Shown piece by piece: positions 53,981 through 61,773 of a stretch of 61,773 nt of DNA. The stretch lies in NCBI RefSeq assembly GCF_023509525.1, contig NZ_JAKNCJ010000011.1, forward strand, positions 1 to 61,773. The letters run 5' to 3'. Positions within the stretch are counted from its first letter, which is position 1. The number at the start of each line of letters is the position of its first letter. This stretch comes from Brachybacterium equifaecis (GTDB lineage: Bacteria > Actinomycetota > Actinomycetes > Actinomycetales > Dermabacteraceae). The notes beneath the pieces were generated by a model. That model made no database searches. It saw only the letters and a list, made by a program, of their open reading frames with translations, and was not told the DNA's origin. Position numbers and translations under genes: made by a program.

Positions 53981-56470
53981 ATGCCCCTGGATCTGACCCA
54001 GACCGTTGCCCCCGCAGTGCGCGCCACCTCCGGCCGCCCTGCGAAGCTGTCCACTCCCTACGAGGTCTGGCAGGGACTGTCCTTGGCCGTCGTCGAGCGC
54101 GTCGCCGGACGCTGGGAGCGCACGCAGCAGGCCTACACCGCAGGCCGGATGGAGCACTACTTCTCCGCCGAGTTCCTGATGGGCCGCGCGCTGCTGAACA
54201 ACCTCTCGAACCTCGGCCTGGTCGACGAGGCCAAGGGCGCCCTGAACGCCTTCGGCCAGGACCTCTCCACCGTGCTCGAGCAGGAGCCCGACGCGGCCCT
54301 CGGCAACGGCGGCCTCGGCCGCCTGGCCGCCTGCTTCCTGGACTCCTGCGCGACGCTGGACCTCCCGGTCGCCGGTTACGGCATCCTCTACCGCTACGGC
54401 CTGTTCAAGCAGCTGTTCGACAATGGCTTCCAGACCGAGCACCCCGATTCCTGGATGGAGGAGGGCTACCCCTTCATCATCCGCCGCGAGCAGGAGCAGC
54501 GCCGGGTCACGTTCGCCGACATGGACGTGCGGGCGGTGCCCTACGACATGCCGATCACCGGCTACGGCACGCAGAACGTGAACACGCTGCGCCTGTGGAA
54601 GGCCGAGCCGATCGAGGAGTTCGACTACGACGCGTTCAACTCGCAGCGCTTCACCGATGCGATCACCGAGCGCGAGCGCGTCATGGACATCTCGCGCGTG
54701 CTCTACCCGAACGACACCACGTTCGAGGGCAAGGTGCTGCGCGTGCGCCAGCAGTACTTCTTCGTCTCCGCCTCGCTGCAGGCGATCGTGGACACGTACG
54801 TCGCGAAGCACGGGGGCGACCTCACCGGCTTCGCCGAGTTCAACGCGGTGCAGCTGAACGACACCCACCCGGTGCTCGCGATCCCCGAGCTCATGCGCCT
54901 GCTGATGGACCAGCACGGACTGGGCTGGGAGGAGGCCTGGACCGTCGTCTCGAAAACGTTCGCGTACACGAACCACACGGTGCTCTCCGAGGCGCTCGAG
55001 AAGTGGGAGATGACGATCTTCGATCGGCTCTTCCCGCGCATCGCCGAGATCGTGCGCGAGATCGACCGCCGCTTCCGCCTGGACATGGCCGAGCGCGGCC
55101 TCGACCAGGGCACCATCGAGTACATGGCGCCGGTCTCCGGCAACACGGTGCGCATGGCGTGGATCGCCTGCTACGCCGCGTACTCGATCAACGGCGTCGC
55201 GGCCCTGCACACCGAGATCATCAAGCGCGAGACCCTCGGCGAGTGGCACGCGATCTGGCCCGAGAAGTTCAACAACAAGACCAACGGCGTGACCCCGCGT
55301 CGCTGGCTCAAGCAGTGCAACCCGCGCCTGTCGGACCTGCTCGACGAGGTCACCGGCTCCGACGCCTGGGTCACCGACCTCTCGGTGCTCTCCGACTACG
55401 CCGACAAGGCCGACGACCGCGTGCTCGAGAAGCTCGCCGAGATCAAGACCGCGAACAAGCAGGACTTCGCCGCCTGGATCCTCGAGCGCGAGGGCGTCGA
55501 GATCGACCCCGAGGCGATCTTCGACGTGCAGATCAAGCGCCTGCACGAGTACAAGCGCCAGCTGCTGAACGCGCTGTACGTGCTGGACCTGTACTTCCGC
55601 CTCAAGGACGATCCCGCCCTCGAGGTTCCGAAGCGCGTCTTCATCTTCGGTGCGAAGGCAGCCCCCGGCTACTACCGCGCGAAGGGCATCATCAAGCTGA
55701 TCAACACGATCGGCGAGCTGGTGAACAACGACGAGGACATCGACGGCCGCATCAAGGTCGTCTTCGTGCACAACTACAACGTCTCGCCCGCGGAGCACAT
55801 CATCCCCGCGGCCGACGTCTCCGAGCAGATCTCGACCGCCGGCAAGGAGGCCTCGGGCACCTCGAACATGAAGTTCATGATGAACGGCGCGCTGACGCTG
55901 GGCACCCTGGACGGCGCGAACGTCGAGATCCTGGACTCAGTGGGCGAGGAGAACGCCTACATCTTCGGCGCCACCGAGGACGAGCTGCCCGCGCTGCGCG
56001 CGACGTACAGCCCCGTGCACGTCTACGAGACCGTTCCCGGCCTCAAGCGCGTGCTCGACGCCCTCACCGACGGCACCCTGGACGACAACGGCTCCGGCTG
56101 GTTCCACGACCTGCGCTGGTCCCTGCTGAACGCCAGCCATGAGCCGGCCGACGTCTACTACGTGCTCGGCGACTTCGCCGCGTACCGCGAGACGAAGGAC
56201 CAGATGGCGCTGGACTACGCCGACCAGAAGTCCTGGCAGAAGAAGGCCTGGGTGAACATCGCCGAGTCCGGCCGCTTCTCCTCGGACCGCACGATCCGCG
56301 ACTACGCGGACGAGGTCTGGAAGCTGGAGGCCACGCCGATCTCGCTCCCGGAGACCGCAGGCGAGAAGGCCGCCGAGGCCGCTGAGGCGGCGAAGGAGAC
56401 CGCCAAGGAGGCTGTCGCCGCCGTCGGCGAGGCCGTCGCCAAGGCGACCGGCAAGCGGGCCAAGGCCTGA
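53981..56470 (+). CDS. glgP: Glycogen/starch/alpha-glucan phosphorylase
   Basis: The 829-residue PLP enzyme releases glucose-1-phosphate from glycogen. Motifs: LGNGGLGRLAACFLDS, PYDMPITGYGT, QLNDTHP, TNHTVLSEALEKW, NKTNGVTPRRWL, KRLHEYKRQLLN, and EASGTSNMKFMMNGALTLGT with the PLP lysine (~630). A C-terminal tail of ~37 residues rich in Ala/Lys/Glu (AAEAAKETAKEAVAAVGEAV) is not part of the usual enzyme. GAGGAAC precedes the ATG. A terminator follows. Confidence 0.95.
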   Translation: MPLDLTQTVAPAVRATSGRPAKLSTPYEVWQGLSLAVVERVAGRWERTQQAYTAGRMEHYFSAEFLMGRALLNNLSNLGLVDEAKGALNAFGQDLSTVLEQEPDAALGNGGLGRLAACFLDSCATLDLPVAGYGILYRYGLFKQLFDNGFQTEHPDSWMEEGYPFIIRREQEQRRVTFADMDVRAVPYDMPITGYGTQNVNTLRLWKAEPIEEFDYDAFNSQRFTDAITERERVMDISRVLYPNDTTFEGKVLRVRQQYFFVSASLQAIVDTYVAKHGGDLTGFAEFNAVQLNDTHPVLAIPELMRLLMDQHGLGWEEAWTVVSKTFAYTNHTVLSEALEKWEMTIFDRLFPRIAEIVREIDRRFRLDMAERGLDQGTIEYMAPVSGNTVRMAWIACYAAYSINGVAALHTEIIKRETLGEWHAIWPEKFNNKTNGVTPRRWLKQCNPRLSDLLDEVTGSDAWVTDLSVLSDYADKADDRVLEKLAEIKTANKQDFAAWILEREGVEIDPEAIFDVQIKRLHEYKRQLLNALYVLDLYFRLKDDPALEVPKRVFIFGAKAAPGYYRAKGIIKLINTIGELVNNDEDIDGRIKVVFVHNYNVSPAEHIIPAADVSEQISTAGKEASGTSNMKFMMNGALTLGTLDGANVEILDSVGEENAYIFGATEDELPALRATYSPVHVYETVPGLKRVLDALTDGTLDDNGSGWFHDLRWSLLNASHEPADVYYVLGDFAAYRETKDQMALDYADQKSWQKKAWVNIAESGRFSSDRTIRDYADEVWKLEATPISLPETAGEKAAEAAEAAKETAKEAVAAVGEAVAKATGKRAKA

Positions 56471-56490
56471 TCAGAGCCTGCTGAGCTGAG

Positions 56491-56526
56491 AACGCCGCCT
56501 CGCCCCGGAAGGGGTGCGGCGGCGTT
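56491..56526. terminator. Terminator between glgP and the antiporter gene
   Basis: AACGCCGCC/GGCGGCGTT with an inner CCCC/GGGG stem and GGAA loop, between two convergent genes. Confidence 0.8.
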
Positions 56527-56546
56527 GTCGTGTGCGGGGAAGGCCC

Positions 56547-57992
56547 TCAGACCTTCTCGATCGCCCCGGCCGGGCGGGTGCGGGCGACGTCGGGGTCGAG
56601 CTTGGAGCCGATGGGGCCGGGGTGGCGCAGGGCGATCCACAGGGAGCGTCCGAGGATCAGCGCCGCGAGCGCCCAGCCCAGGATGTTCGCCCAGGCGGGC
56701 TGCGCGATGAACACGAGCACCATCGCGGCGATCGTCGGCACCAGGTACATGAAGGCACGCTGCACGTAGCCGCCGAAGCTCGGCATCTCCACGCCCTGGG
56801 ATTCGGCCACCGACTTCACCATGAAGTTCGGGCCGTTGCCGATGTAGGTGATCGCCCCGCACAGCACGGCGCCCAGCGAGATCGCCACGAGGTAGAGCTC
56901 GGGCACGTCGGCGACGCGCGGGCCGCTGTTCAGCTGCGTGGCCATCTCGAAGAACGTCGCGTACGTGGGGGCGTTGTCGAGCACCGAGGAGAGGCCGCCG
57001 GTGAAGACGAACAGGGTGATCTCGTTCAGCGGCAGCGAGGGGGCGAGGTTCCGCAGCACCGCGAGCGCGGGGATCATCGTGAGGAAGATGCCGATGAACA
57101 GCGCGGCGACCTCCTTGATCGGGCCGAACTCGAAGGAGTTGTCGCCGTAGCGGACCTGCTTGTCGCCGAGCAGCAGCGAGGCCAGCGCCGCGCCGACCAT
57201 CACGATCTCGCGCCAGGGGATCAGGTCTTGGGCGTGCGCGTGGCCGGAGGTGAGCGCGTGGGCGTCGATCGAGGGCAGCTTCGCGACGGCGAAGATGATG
57301 ACGGCGAACCAGATCAGGTTGCTCGCGCCCACCAGGCGCAGCGGGGTCACGTTCGTGCGGTCGGTGAGGACGTCCTCCGGGGACTCGTGCGCGATGATCC
57401 GGCGGTCGAGCGCCCAGTAGATGACCAGGAGTAGGGCGTTGACGAACAGCCACATCGGGAACAGGTTCATCGTCCAGAAGAAGGGGACGCCGCGCAGCAT
57501 CCCGAGGAACAGCGGCGGGTCGCCGAGCGGTGTCAGCAGACCGCCGCAGTTCGCGACGATGAAGATCGCGAAGACGACCGTGTGCGCCTTGTGGCGCCGC
57601 TCGGCGTTCGTGTTCAGCAGCGGCCGGATCAGCAGCATCGCCGCGCCCGTGGTGCCGATGAAGCTCGCCAGCAGCCCGCCCACGGCGAGGAAGAGCGTAT
57701 TCGTGCGCGGAGTCGCGGCGATGTCGCCGCGCAGGAAGATCCCGCCGGAGACCACGAACAGCGCGAACAGCAGCGCGATGAACTGCCCGTACTCCACCAG
57801 CGCGTGCACCAGCAGGTCGCTGCGCCCTGCGAGGAGCACCCCGATCGCGACCGGCACGCCGAGCAGCAGCGCGTAGAGCAGCTGGTTGCGGGGCTTCTCC
57901 CAGTAGTGGGAGAGGGCCGGCACGAGCGGCGCGATGGCGATGGCAGCGAGCATCAGCGCGAAGGGGATGACGGACCAGGCGGGGAAGGTCAT
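56547..57992 (-). CDS. Na+/H+ antiporter, NhaD-like
   Basis: A 481-residue membrane protein with about 12 segments. FIGTTGAAMLLIRPLL, FIVANCGGLLTPLGDPPLFLG and FTGGLSSVLDNAPTYATFF are typical of the ion-transporter superfamily NhaD proteins, which have a DNAPTY-type motif. Length is in the normal range. Its role would be sodium/proton exchange along with NhaA nearby. Confidence 0.88.
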   Translation of the reverse strand: MTFPAWSVIPFALMLAAIAIAPLVPALSHYWEKPRNQLLYALLLGVPVAIGVLLAGRSDLLVHALVEYGQFIALLFALFVVSGGIFLRGDIAATPRTNTLFLAVGGLLASFIGTTGAAMLLIRPLLNTNAERRHKAHTVVFAIFIVANCGGLLTPLGDPPLFLGMLRGVPFFWTMNLFPMWLFVNALLLVIYWALDRRIIAHESPEDVLTDRTNVTPLRLVGASNLIWFAVIIFAVAKLPSIDAHALTSGHAHAQDLIPWREIVMVGAALASLLLGDKQVRYGDNSFEFGPIKEVAALFIGIFLTMIPALAVLRNLAPSLPLNEITLFVFTGGLSSVLDNAPTYATFFEMATQLNSGPRVADVPELYLVAISLGAVLCGAITYIGNGPNFMVKSVAESQGVEMPSFGGYVQRAFMYLVPTIAAMVLVFIAQPAWANILGWALAALILGRSLWIALRHPGPIGSKLDPDVARTRPAGAIEKV

Positions 57993-58083
57993 GACGGCTC
58001 CGGGGGCGGGGAGGGGCGGGCTGGGAGCGCGCGCGCCTCCTCGGCCCTCGAGGTTTTGGGCAGGATACGCCTGATGGGGGCGG

Positions 58084-58109
58084 GGCGGGCGTGGGTGGCC
58101 ACGCCCGCC
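58084..58109. terminator. Terminator after the argE/dapE-type gene
   Basis: GGCGGGCGTGG/CCACGCCCGCC, 11-bp stem with GTGG loop, just past the stop of the deacylase gene (minus strand). Confidence 0.75.
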
Positions 58110-58118
58110 GGAGGCGGA

Positions 58119-59387
58119 TCAGGCCGAGACGGCCCCGATCACGTTGCGCAGGAAGTCCTCGCAGCGCTCGAGCTGCTCGAGCGCGACGAACTCGTCGGCC
58201 CCGTGGGCCTGGCCGATGTCGCCGGGGCCGACGACGACGGCCGCCATGCCCGCGTGCTCGTAGATCCCGGACTCGGTGCCGTAGGTGACCTTCTCCTCCG
58301 AGCGGTCCGCGCCCAGCAGCTGCGCGGCGCGAGCGGCGTGGCCGTCGGCCTCCCCATCCAGGCCGTACAGCAGAGAGACGACCTCGAGGGTCGCGCCGAC
58401 GTTCTTCGCGGCGGTGGTGTCTGCCGGATCCTCGGGAACGGCGGCCTTCATCGCGGCGTCGATCTCCTCGACCTTCGATGCGATGCGGTCCACGATGGGC
58501 TGCACCTCGACCTGGGGGAGGGCGCGGAACTCGAGCTCGAGGTGCGTGCTCATGGGCACGGTGTTCACGGCGATGCCGCCGTCCAGGCGGTTCACGCCGC
58601 CCGTGGACCAGGCGACGGGGTAGGCCTCATCGAAGGGGCCGTCGGCGCGGAAGCCGTCGATGATCTCGGTGTGGAACCACTCGGTGAACTCCGCGGCGTA
58701 GCGGATCGTGTTCAGCCCCCGGGGCAGGAGGCTCGAGTGGGCGGCGATGCCGCGGAAGTCCACGTGCAGCACGTTCATCGACTTGTGGGCGGGGACCGCG
58801 CGCATCGACGTCGGCTCGCCGACGAAGGCGACCGCCGGGCGGATGCCCAGCTCCTCGAGCTGGCCGACGAGATCGCGGGCGCCGTTGCAGGTGGTCTCCT
58901 CCTCCCAGGTCGCGGCGATGACCACGGGTTGCGTGCGCTTCGCGGCGGCGATCTCGGGGGCGAGCGCCGTCGCGATCGCGAGGTAGGACTTCATGTCGGC
59001 GGTGCCGCGGCCGTAGAGGCGGCCATCCCGCTCCGTCGGCGTGAACGGATCGGTGGTCCACTCCTGCCCGGTGACGGGCACGCAGTCCAGATGCCCGGCG
59101 AGCAGCACGCCGCGGCGGGAGGGATCCTCGGGATCGGTGAACAGACCCGGGCCTGCGGCGGAGAGATCGTGCGCGGGGGCGGCCGCGGAGTCGCCGGCAT
59201 TCGCGGGGAAGACGGCGACGAGGTTCGCGTTCTTCCCATCACCGCGGGGGAGCACGTGCACCTGCGCGCCCGCCTCCTCGAGGAGGGGCTGGAGCAGCTC
59301 GACGGCGGGGAGGTTCCCGGAGTCCGAGGTGGTGTCCAGGGCGATGAGCTGCTCGAGAAGGGCGCGGGGGCTGGGAGTCGACGTCAT
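58119..59387 (-). CDS. argE: Acetylornithine deacetylase/M20 peptidase
   Basis: The 422-residue metalloenzyme has GVLLAGHLDCVPVTG (metal His), RLYGRGTADMKSYLA (bridging Asp), AATWEEETTCNGAR (catalytic Glu), and TESGIYEHAGMAAVVVGPGDIGQAHGADEFV (final His). The pattern is closest to ArgE of the M20A family; a DapE or carboxypeptidase activity cannot be excluded. ATG 59387 was chosen, with GGAGGGC just upstream. Confidence 0.82.
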   Translation of the reverse strand: MTSTPSPRALLEQLIALDTTSDSGNLPAVELLQPLLEEAGAQVHVLPRGDGKNANLVAVFPANAGDSAAAPAHDLSAAGPGLFTDPEDPSRRGVLLAGHLDCVPVTGQEWTTDPFTPTERDGRLYGRGTADMKSYLAIATALAPEIAAAKRTQPVVIAATWEEETTCNGARDLVGQLEELGIRPAVAFVGEPTSMRAVPAHKSMNVLHVDFRGIAAHSSLLPRGLNTIRYAAEFTEWFHTEIIDGFRADGPFDEAYPVAWSTGGVNRLDGGIAVNTVPMSTHLELEFRALPQVEVQPIVDRIASKVEEIDAAMKAAVPEDPADTTAAKNVGATLEVVSLLYGLDGEADGHAARAAQLLGADRSEEKVTYGTESGIYEHAGMAAVVVGPGDIGQAHGADEFVALEQLERCEDFLRNVIGAVSA

Positions 59388-59405
59388 GCCCTCCACAGTA
59401 CGGGG

Positions 59406-59448
59406 ACGGGGCGGAGGAATCACGGCGAACCGTGCTCCTCCGCCCCGT
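59406..59448. terminator. Terminator between the membrane protein and argE genes
   Basis: ACGGGGCGGAGGA (59406-59418) pairs with TCCTCCGCCCCGT (59436-59448), with an inner CACGG/CCGTG stem. It ends the minus-strand transcript of the 59465-60244 gene. Confidence 0.85.
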
Positions 59449-59464
59449 TCATGGGGAGGGCGGA

Positions 59465-60244
59465 TCAGCCCTCGGAAGCCATCGCGATGCTGTCGATGTA
59501 CCAGGAGCCGTTGCCGGCCTTGGTCAGGATGAACACCGTGGTGGCGTCGAAATCGGGGGAGGAGACGTCGAGCTTGCCGTCGGGACGCTCCGTCGCATCG
59601 AAGATGTCGGGGGTGATGGCCGAGCGGATCGAGCCCGCATCAGCGGGGACATCGGTGATGGACTCCTTCATCGCGTCCACGCAGGTCGACCAGAAGGCGC
59701 TGCTCGAGTCCAGGGGACCGGCGTTGCTCGCGGGGTCGAGCACGAAGGTGCAGGCCTTCTCGGGATCCTGATCCAGCAGGGCGTGCAGGTAGCCGACGGT
59801 CGACTCCTTCGCCGACTGCTGATCAGCGGCGGTGACGGTGCCGGAGGCGGCGGGATCGCTGCTCGCGGGAGCGCTCGAGGATGCGTCCGACGTCGCGGGA
59901 TCGGAAGGAGCCTCGCTCGACGGCGCCTCACTGGTGGTGACCGGCTCGGCCGAGGGGGTGGGGTCGCTGTCCGAGCCGCCCAGGAGTCCGCCGAGCCCGA
60001 TCACGGCGACGAGGATGCCGATCAGCAGCAGGCAGCCGCAGCCGCCGAGAGCAGCGAACAGCGGCCAGCGCTTCTTCGGGGCAGGAGCCGCCGGGGTGGA
60101 ACCCGAGCCGTACGGCGACTGCGGGGCGGAGCCGAAGGACGACTGCGAGGCGGAGCTGTAGGGCGACTGCGGCGCGCCGCTCGGATCGGAGGGCCCGGGC
60201 GTACCGGCACCGGGGTACTGAGGCGGCTGGGGAGGCTGGGACAT
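59465..60244 (-). CDS. Membrane-anchored protein with Pro/Ser-rich N-terminus
   Basis: A 259-residue protein. A cytosolic Pro/Gln/Ser/Tyr-rich region (~1-55, repeats of PQSPYGS) is followed by one membrane helix (~62-90, ALGGCGCLLLIGILVAVIGLGGL), a Ser/Ala/Thr/Asp linker (~92-140) and a C-terminal domain starting SAKESTVGYLHALLDQDPEKACTFV. That last domain is reminiscent of DUF4878/lumazine-binding-like folds. Function unknown. Confidence 0.7.
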   Translation of the reverse strand: MSQPPQPPQYPGAGTPGPSDPSGAPQSPYSSASQSSFGSAPQSPYGSGSTPAAPAPKKRWPLFAALGGCGCLLLIGILVAVIGLGGLLGGSDSDPTPSAEPVTTSEAPSSEAPSDPATSDASSSAPASSDPAASGTVTAADQQSAKESTVGYLHALLDQDPEKACTFVLDPASNAGPLDSSSAFWSTCVDAMKESITDVPADAGSIRSAITPDIFDATERPDGKLDVSSPDFDATTVFILTKAGNGSWYIDSIAMASEG

Positions 60245-60490
60245 GGCAGGGATTCCTTTGCGGCGGATCGGGTGAGGCGAGCGGCGGACCGGGTGCGGGG
60301 AGAAGGCGATGCGCGCCGGACCCCCCGCGCGGCGCCTGCGCATGCTTAAACGTACTTCAGGAACGGGGGTTTTGGGTGCGGTGGGTCACGGGGGCTCAGA
60401 CGAGGCCGGTTTTGAGCAGCCGAGGAGTCAGGCGGAGTTGCGTTGTGCGACGAGCACGCCGGTGCCGCCGCTGGCGACTCGACCTTCATC

Positions 60491-61650
60491 GGTTAATCCC
60501 CGCTACGCGGGGAGCACCGGGGGACGCCGCGGGGGCCTCGGATGCCGAGGTGGCTCATCCCCGCTGCGCGGGGAGCACAAGAAGATCGAGCCGCATGACC
60601 CCGCCGAGCTGGGCTCATCCCCGCTGCGCGGGGAGCACCTCTACGAGAACGCGCTTGTGCCGCTCGCCGGGGGCTCATCCCCGCTGCGCGGGGAGCACCC
60701 GTAGCCGATGCGGAGGCGCTTCGCGGGTGCGGGCTCATCCCCGCTGCGCGGGGAGCACCGGCCAGGAAGGAGCACCATGACCACGACGATCGGGCTCATC
60801 CCCGCTGCGCGGGGAGCACGCCGAGACCGCCGGGCCGCGCAACGCCCGCATGGGCTCATCCCCGCTGCGCGGGGAGCACGCGACCACACTCATGGTCGGC
60901 GAGCTCGACTCCGGCTCATCCCCGCTGCGCGGGGAGCACTGCCACAGCGGCATCGCCGCCGACGTCACGATCGGCTCATCCCCGCTGCGCGGGGAGCACG
61001 AGCTCATGCCCGCCGGGACGCAACCCGTCGTAGGCTCATCCCCGCTGCGCGGGGAGCACCCGTTCCCGTTCGCGCTCCCGTTGTCGTTGGTGGGCTCATC
61101 CCCGCTGCGCGGGGAGCACGCGTCGTACCAGGCGGCATCCGTGAGGAGCTGAGGCTCATCCCCGCTGCGCGGGGAGCACTGACGTGGCCTGCTGACCTGC
61201 CGACGGGCACGAGGCTCATCCCCGCTGCGCGGGGAGCACGTGGGCGATCGCATCGCATACCAGGGCAAGACGGGCTCATCCCCGCTGCGCGGGGAGCACG
61301 ACACGGAGCAGGCGATCGCCAACATGTACGGCGGCTCATCCCCGCTGCGCGGGGAGCACGGCATTCCTCAAGGCTGCGGCTGAGGGGGTGGGGCTCATCC
61401 CCGCTGCGCGGGGAGCACAGGGGCGGTGGGCTCGGTCATGGGGTCTCCTCCGGCTCATCCCCGCTGCGCGGGGAGCACGGCCTCGCATGCTTGATCCTCA
61501 TGCTCTGCGTCGGCTCATCCCCGCTGCGCGGGGAGCACCAGCGGGCAAGTTCGACCTTCCGGTAGCGCTTGGGCTCATCCCCGCTGCGCGGGGAGCACCA
61601 CCGACGTCTCGTCGTGGCTGGTACGCGATGACGGCTCATCCCCGCTGCGC
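60491..61650 (-). CRISPR. Type I-E-like CRISPR array, 19 full repeats plus one truncated
   Basis: Nineteen 27-nt repeats (plus strand GGCTCATCCCCGCTGCGCG then GGGAGCAC) start at 60491, 60552, 60612 and so on every 59-61 bases. A twentieth at 61633-61650 keeps 18 nt. Spacers are 32-34 nt. The first repeat has three changes (GGTTAA..., A at position 15). In the opposite orientation it reads GTGCTCCCCGCG..GCGGGGATGAGCC, like the E. coli I-E repeat, so the array is read on the minus strand: the degenerate copy is the trailer end, the leader lies to the right. No cas gene is visible. Confidence 0.95.
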
Positions 61651-61773
61651 AGTTGAGTCCCGCATAGTGGTGTAGCGCGGTGGCCGCAGTGATCGTCTCT
61701 GACGAGGACGCGGCCACCGCGTGATCCTTCGAGTCAACCTTCCACAGAATCCTCGAACGGAGTCATCACGATG
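61651..61773 (+). mobile_element. Left end of an insertion sequence (runs off the window)
   Basis: Foreign sequence begins at 61651, right inside the last CRISPR repeat. It carries an 11-bp inverted repeat (GCGGTGGCCGC 61677-61687, GCGGCCACCGC 61710-61720), then CGGAGTCATCACGATG with a GGAG and an ATG at 61771-61773 that is the last codon seen and is the probable transposase start. The layout recalls IS256-type elements, but the family is uncertain because no coding sequence is visible. Confidence 0.7.

Noticed and set aside
60245..60490. A CRISPR leader left of the array
   Set aside because: The repeat orientation and the degenerate repeat at 60491 mark this side as the trailer, and the sequence is not AT-rich as leaders usually are.
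60309..61675. Several open frames of 80-285 codons across the CRISPR array
   Set aside because: They are made of the repeat read in different frames (units such as LIPAARGA or SSPLRGEH) and are not proteins.

Overview
The window is very GC-rich and gene-dense. Many stop/start codons overlap (ATGA, GTGA, TGATG) and GTG starts are common. The gene families point to a high-GC actinobacterium: actinobacterial type I-E CRISPR repeats, a DUF222-HNH nuclease behind a TCGAAC-N4-GTTCGA SOS box, and many TetR/LacI/IclR regulators. The content would suit a Brachybacterium/Dermabacteraceae-like genome, but that genus is a guess. Both edges carry insertion-sequence material. No rRNA or tRNA gene was recognised.

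Layout. 1-1430: the end of an IS481-like transposase, an SRPBCC gene, a broken DHDPS-family fragment and two copies of a palindromic repeat. 1433-9065: larA-larE-larB (a nickel-pincer racemase and two of its cofactor enzymes) next to a GPH sugar symporter, a LacI regulator and an FGGY kinase. This may be a sugar-acid pathway; larC is absent. 9204-34700: mostly housekeeping and accessory genes. These include an SGNH/SLH surface pair, a GDPD-macrodomain-TetR operon, gdhA, an unusual tandem pair of HTH proteins, a secreted intradiol-dioxygenase-like lipoprotein, nadE, a frameshifted FUSC membrane gene, and an NAD-salvage operon (pncB-pncA-NrtR-like Nudix). 34767-46236: an aldo/keto reductase, the SOS-box HNH gene, an APC permease-phospholipase D operon, an IclR/MFS divergent pair, an APC permease, UspA and MarC.

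46233-52286 is the most striking region. A DyP-type peroxidase gene is cut in two by a 5,094-bp Tn554-like transposon at 47108-52201. The ends are 12-bp inverted repeats (TTATCTGGAGTC). Inside are three transposition genes (tnpA-tnpB-tnpC type) and a TetR-MFS efflux cargo with an AcrR-like operator. Removing the element rejoins the peroxidase in frame with no target duplication. Its tnpB is itself frameshifted by a 7-bp tandem duplication.

52400-60244: nhaA, glycogen phosphorylase, an NhaD-like antiporter, an argE/dapE-type deacylase and a membrane-anchored protein. 60491-61650: a type I-E-like CRISPR array with 19 full repeats and a twentieth cut after 18 nt by the left end of an insertion sequence. 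That element's presumed transposase ATG is the last codon of the window. By repeat orientation the array reads leftwards, so the insertion sits on its leader side. No cas gene is visible.
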